Assembly: GCF_014644295.1 (NCBI RefSeq)
Contig: NZ_BMKK01000005.1
Coordinates: 62,001-126,000, forward strand
Length of the DNA stretch: 64,000 nucleotides
Direction of reading: 5' to 3'
From: Emticicia aquatilis
GTDB lineage: Bacteria; Bacteroidota; Bacteroidia; Cytophagales; Spirosomataceae
Part shown: piece after piece, positions 61,521 through 64,000 of the stretch
Layout of the letters: the number at the start of each line of letters is the position of its first letter
How positions within the stretch are numbered: position 1 is the stretch's first letter
The notes under the pieces: generated by a model
Databases searched by the model: none
Told to the model about the DNA's origin: nothing
The model's input: the letters and a program-made list of their open reading frames with translations, nothing else
Program-made: the position numbers and the translations under genes

Positions 61521-61813
61521 TGCTTTATAGACCAATTTGGCATAGTTTTAGTTATTCTATGCCAAACATTCTTCCAGAGTAAACATTTTTCTTTTTTTTC
61601 TGCTACATAGGCTCCTCTACCCCATTTTTTATTAAACGGCCACGCAAATAGTTTTGGCACAGTTTTGGATACTATCATAACTGAATATAGTATTTGTATG
61701 CCTAAACTAATTCAAGACGAAGATGATTTAGCTGAAAAATCATGTTTTTCGTGGATTTATTAAAAAAAGTAAGTACCCAAATACTACACGTGAATTATTT
61801 AAAATACTTGCAA
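61521..61813. promoter_or_regulatory. Long leader region of the adhesin gene
   Basis: About 290 bp. It holds a perfect 10-bp inverted repeat TTTGGCATAG / CTATGCCAAA (61536-61566) and a related direct copy TTTTGGCACAGTTTTGG at about 61652. A candidate -7 region with a TATAGTATTTG box lies near 61686-61696. A 21-codon ORF (61698) and an earlier in-frame ATG (61742) for the adhesin also lie here. Confidence 0.45.
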
Positions 61814-64000
61814 ATGAAATACAATTTTACCGAAAGTGGTGTCCCAATGCCAATAGAGGGGTATTCACAACAACGCCAATCAGACAAAGACACCAAAGTG
61901 TTGGAGTTTGTGCAGAAAATTGTCAGTGTTATTAGTCTATTTTTTAAGCCAAAAAATAGCCATAAGGCCGTGGATGTACCTCAGGTTCAAAAGAGTGTGG
62001 ATACGAAGCCTCATGGAAAGCTATTCGCTGAAAGTAGTTTGCAAGAATATTTTGCTGACAAGTTTCCTCCACAATTAAGTACAAATAAAGTCAAATCTGT
62101 GCCTGATTTAATAACAAATCAAGATTTAACCATGAATAAGCTTTCCCTTAACAGCAGTTCAACGGTCAAGGAATACCATTTGGGTAGTCAATTTGATGAA
62201 AAGTTGAAACGATGGACTCCTTCATTCTCTTCTCCGAAAAAGATATATGACGGAGATGATGATTACCCTAAAAACTCATTTTTTAAGGGATTCGCAACAA
62301 CAATTCTGTTGGTGCTTATTAGTGTTTTAGGGCTTACCGCTCAAACTCAAAGCTCAATTGATTTATCGCTACGCAAAACGATTGATAAGTCATTGCCAGC
62401 GTTGAACGAAAACGTCAAGTACACACTATGGTTGAAAAACTCTGGCCCTTCGGCAGCCAGTTCGATTGTAGTAAAAGATAATTTCCCGATTGCAGGTGCG
62501 GTGTTGAACACTCACACTGGAGGAGCAAATTTCACATATAGCCCATTGACGGGTATTGGCACGTGGAATGTTGCGACTTTGGCAGCGGGCGATTCTGTAA
62601 AATTAGAAATTACAGCAACCGTTACGCAACAAGGGGTATTCTTTAATACTGCCGAAGTATTTTCGGTTGGAGCAGGTCAAGAAGATTTAGACTCTACTCC
62701 AAACAACTCAAAACTTTATGAAGATGATATTGCAGCGGCTTGTTTCTCTGTGCCTCTCTACTGGTATCCAGGTGAGGAATACACAGTTTCGGTTCCTGCA
62801 CCATACAAATATGGTTCGACTATTAAGTGGTTTAATGGTACAACCGAAATTAGTCCAAGTTCAAAGATTGCTGTTGTTAATGCCGATTCGTCATTAACGA
62901 TTAAAGCTCCAGGTACATTTACTTTTACGACTAACGTAACTAATTGTCCTGCACAAGGTTGTTGTGCAGTTCAAGTTGTTGAAGGGCCTTACGGAAGTAT
63001 TGGTGATTATGTTTGGAGAGATACAAACAATGATGGAAAACAAGGACCAACAGCTACCGAACCTCCAGTGGCGGGTGTGAAGGTATATTTGTTGAGTGCT
63101 TCGGGTACTAAACTTGATTCAACTATTACTGATGCTCAAGGAAAATATTTATTCGATAGCTTAACAACTGATAGTTATCGAGTACAATTCGTAAAACCTG
63201 TTGGTTATGACTCTTTCACTACTCAAAATTCGGGTACTGATGATACCAAAGATAGTGATGTAGGTGCAACGGGGCTTTCGCAGTTAATTAATATTGATAC
63301 TTCAAAATTACCATCAGATACCTTACGTAATAATCTAAACATTGATGCAGGTTTGAAACCAAATTATGGTTCAATTGGTGACTATGTTTGGACTGATGTA
63401 AATAATAATGGTCAGCAAAATTCGGGAGAAGCTCCTATTGCGGGTGTGAAAGTTTACTTGTTAAGTGCCTCGGGTACTAAACTTGATTCGACTGTAACTG
63501 ATGCAAGCGGAAAATACCTTTTCGATTCTCTTGCGAGCGGAACATACAAAATACAGTTTGTAGCTCCAGTTGGAACTATCGCTGCTAAACAAAATACTGG
63601 TGCTGATGTAACTGATAACGATGCTAACAAAAACGGTATTTCGCAGTTGATTACTATCGACACTGCTAAACTTCCAAGCGACACACTTCGTAATAATCTT
63701 AACATCGACGCTGGTTTCGTACCTGTTGGTTCGATTGGTGATTACGTTTTCGCTGATAATAATAGCGATGGTATCCAAAATACAGGTGATACTCCTGTGG
63801 CTGGTATTAAAGTTTACTTACTCGATGCTAACACAGGTGCTAAACTTGATTCTACCGTAACTAATGGTGCTGGTAAATATCTTTTCGATAGTTTATTGGC
63901 AGGTAGTTACAAAGTGAAGTTTGTACTTCCTACGGGTAGCGAAGCAACGGGTAAACTTCTCGGTGTTGATACTACTAAAGATAGTAATATCAACCCTGAT
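61814..64000 (+). CDS. SdrD-like repeat surface adhesin, 3'-truncated by the window
   Basis: The frame is open from ATG 61814 (ATG 61742 is also in frame) past the window end, giving at least 729 residues. The first 155 residues are hydrophilic. A hydrophobic segment (FATTILLVLISVLGLTAQ) follows at about 158-176, then a DUF11-like domain (SLRKTIDKSLPALNENVKYT), an Ig-like part with CPAQGCCAVQVVEG, and SdrD B-like domains starting with GSIGDYVW at 62993, 63368 and 63728. The repeats are 125 and 120 residues long and nearly identical in their KVYLLSASGTKLDST and KYLFDSL parts. A large cell-surface protein, probably exported and attached by domains beyond the window. Confidence 0.85.
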   Translation, partial: MKYNFTESGVPMPIEGYSQQRQSDKDTKVLEFVQKIVSVISLFFKPKNSHKAVDVPQVQKSVDTKPHGKLFAESSLQEYFADKFPPQLSTNKVKSVPDLITNQDLTMNKLSLNSSSTVKEYHLGSQFDEKLKRWTPSFSSPKKIYDGDDDYPKNSFFKGFATTILLVLISVLGLTAQTQSSIDLSLRKTIDKSLPALNENVKYTLWLKNSGPSAASSIVVKDNFPIAGAVLNTHTGGANFTYSPLTGIGTWNVATLAAGDSVKLEITATVTQQGVFFNTAEVFSVGAGQEDLDSTPNNSKLYEDDIAAACFSVPLYWYPGEEYTVSVPAPYKYGSTIKWFNGTTEISPSSKIAVVNADSSLTIKAPGTFTFTTNVTNCPAQGCCAVQVVEGPYGSIGDYVWRDTNNDGKQGPTATEPPVAGVKVYLLSASGTKLDSTITDAQGKYLFDSLTTDSYRVQFVKPVGYDSFTTQNSGTDDTKDSDVGATGLSQLINIDTSKLPSDTLRNNLNIDAGLKPNYGSIGDYVWTDVNNNGQQNSGEAPIAGVKVYLLSASGTKLDSTVTDASGKYLFDSLASGTYKIQFVAPVGTIAAKQNTGADVTDNDANKNGISQLITIDTAKLPSDTLRNNLNIDAGFVPVGSIGDYVFADNNSDGIQNTGDTPVAGIKVYLLDANTGAKLDSTVTNGAGKYLFDSLLAGSYKVKFVLPTGSEATGKLLGVDTTKDSNINPD

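Noticed and set aside
61651-61675. Sigma-54 promoter (TTGGCACAGTTTTGGA)
   Set aside because: The -24 part fits but the -12 part lacks the GC dinucleotide at the right spacing.
61698-61763. 21-codon ORF upstream of the adhesin
   Set aside because: Too short, with no recognisable signal or conservation visible; mentioned only as part of the leader.
63454-63778. Minus-strand ORFs in the adhesin repeats
   Set aside because: They are shadows of the long plus-strand frame, which carries SdrD-like domains.

Overview
This window looks like chromosomal DNA of a low-GC Bacteroidetes, most likely an aerobic Cytophagales bacterium of the Emticicia, Arcicella or Runella type. The signs are: promoters of the TTG-N19/20-TAnnTTTG type with few Shine-Dalgarno sites, a type IX secretion sorting domain, carboxypeptidase-regulatory, DUF5689 and DUF3276 (PUR) proteins, an L21-L27 pair, and SdrD-like adhesin repeats. 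The genus is inference; no rRNA gene is present.

Layout. Positions 1-10000 hold ordinary metabolism: the end of an MFS transporter plus trehalase, a vanadium haloperoxidase/PAP2 lipoprotein, L-serine dehydratase, a GH9 cellulase fused to a deacetylase-like domain, a peroxiredoxin, HisIE and a TonB-like protein. A tRNA-Gly(GCC) and tRNA-Leu(UAA) pair follows.

Positions 10081-26904 are a visibly AT-richer integrated island of about 16.8 kb. It is bounded by a 17-bp direct repeat of the tRNA-Leu 3' end and carries a tyrosine integrase at its right end. Clustered repeats near both ends look like integrase arm sites. From left to right the cargo is: a tightly coupled operon hsdS - AAA ATPase - HNH nuclease - hsdM with no hsdR; a DUF3871 protein and a Sak4-like ATPase behind an attenuator-like leader; a DUF3800 protein; small membrane and secreted proteins; an XRE regulator; a HigBA-like toxin-antitoxin pair with a palindromic operator; a replication-initiator-like protein; an excisionase-like HTH protein; an RteC-like protein; and the integrase. 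No relaxase or conjugation gene is seen. The hsdS-ATPase-HNH-hsdM operon is the best candidate for an unusual defence system.

Positions 27000-61400 are core genome: a UPF1-like helicase, Uma2 nuclease, fatty acid hydroxylase, secreted EEP nuclease with T9SS tail, HAD phosphatase, arginine decarboxylase, Mpl, L21/L27, Nfu, MogA, YchF, a PUR-domain protein, RlpA, a DUF58 protein, an M20 amidohydrolase, a YitT protein, a rhodanese-thioredoxin fusion, a ThuA-PKD protein, a sulfatase, Cmk, an FAD oxidoreductase and a surface barrel protein. At least two dispersed intergenic repeat families and a mirrored array of six hairpins lie between these genes. The window ends inside a large repeat-containing surface protein with an unusually long region before its signal sequence.
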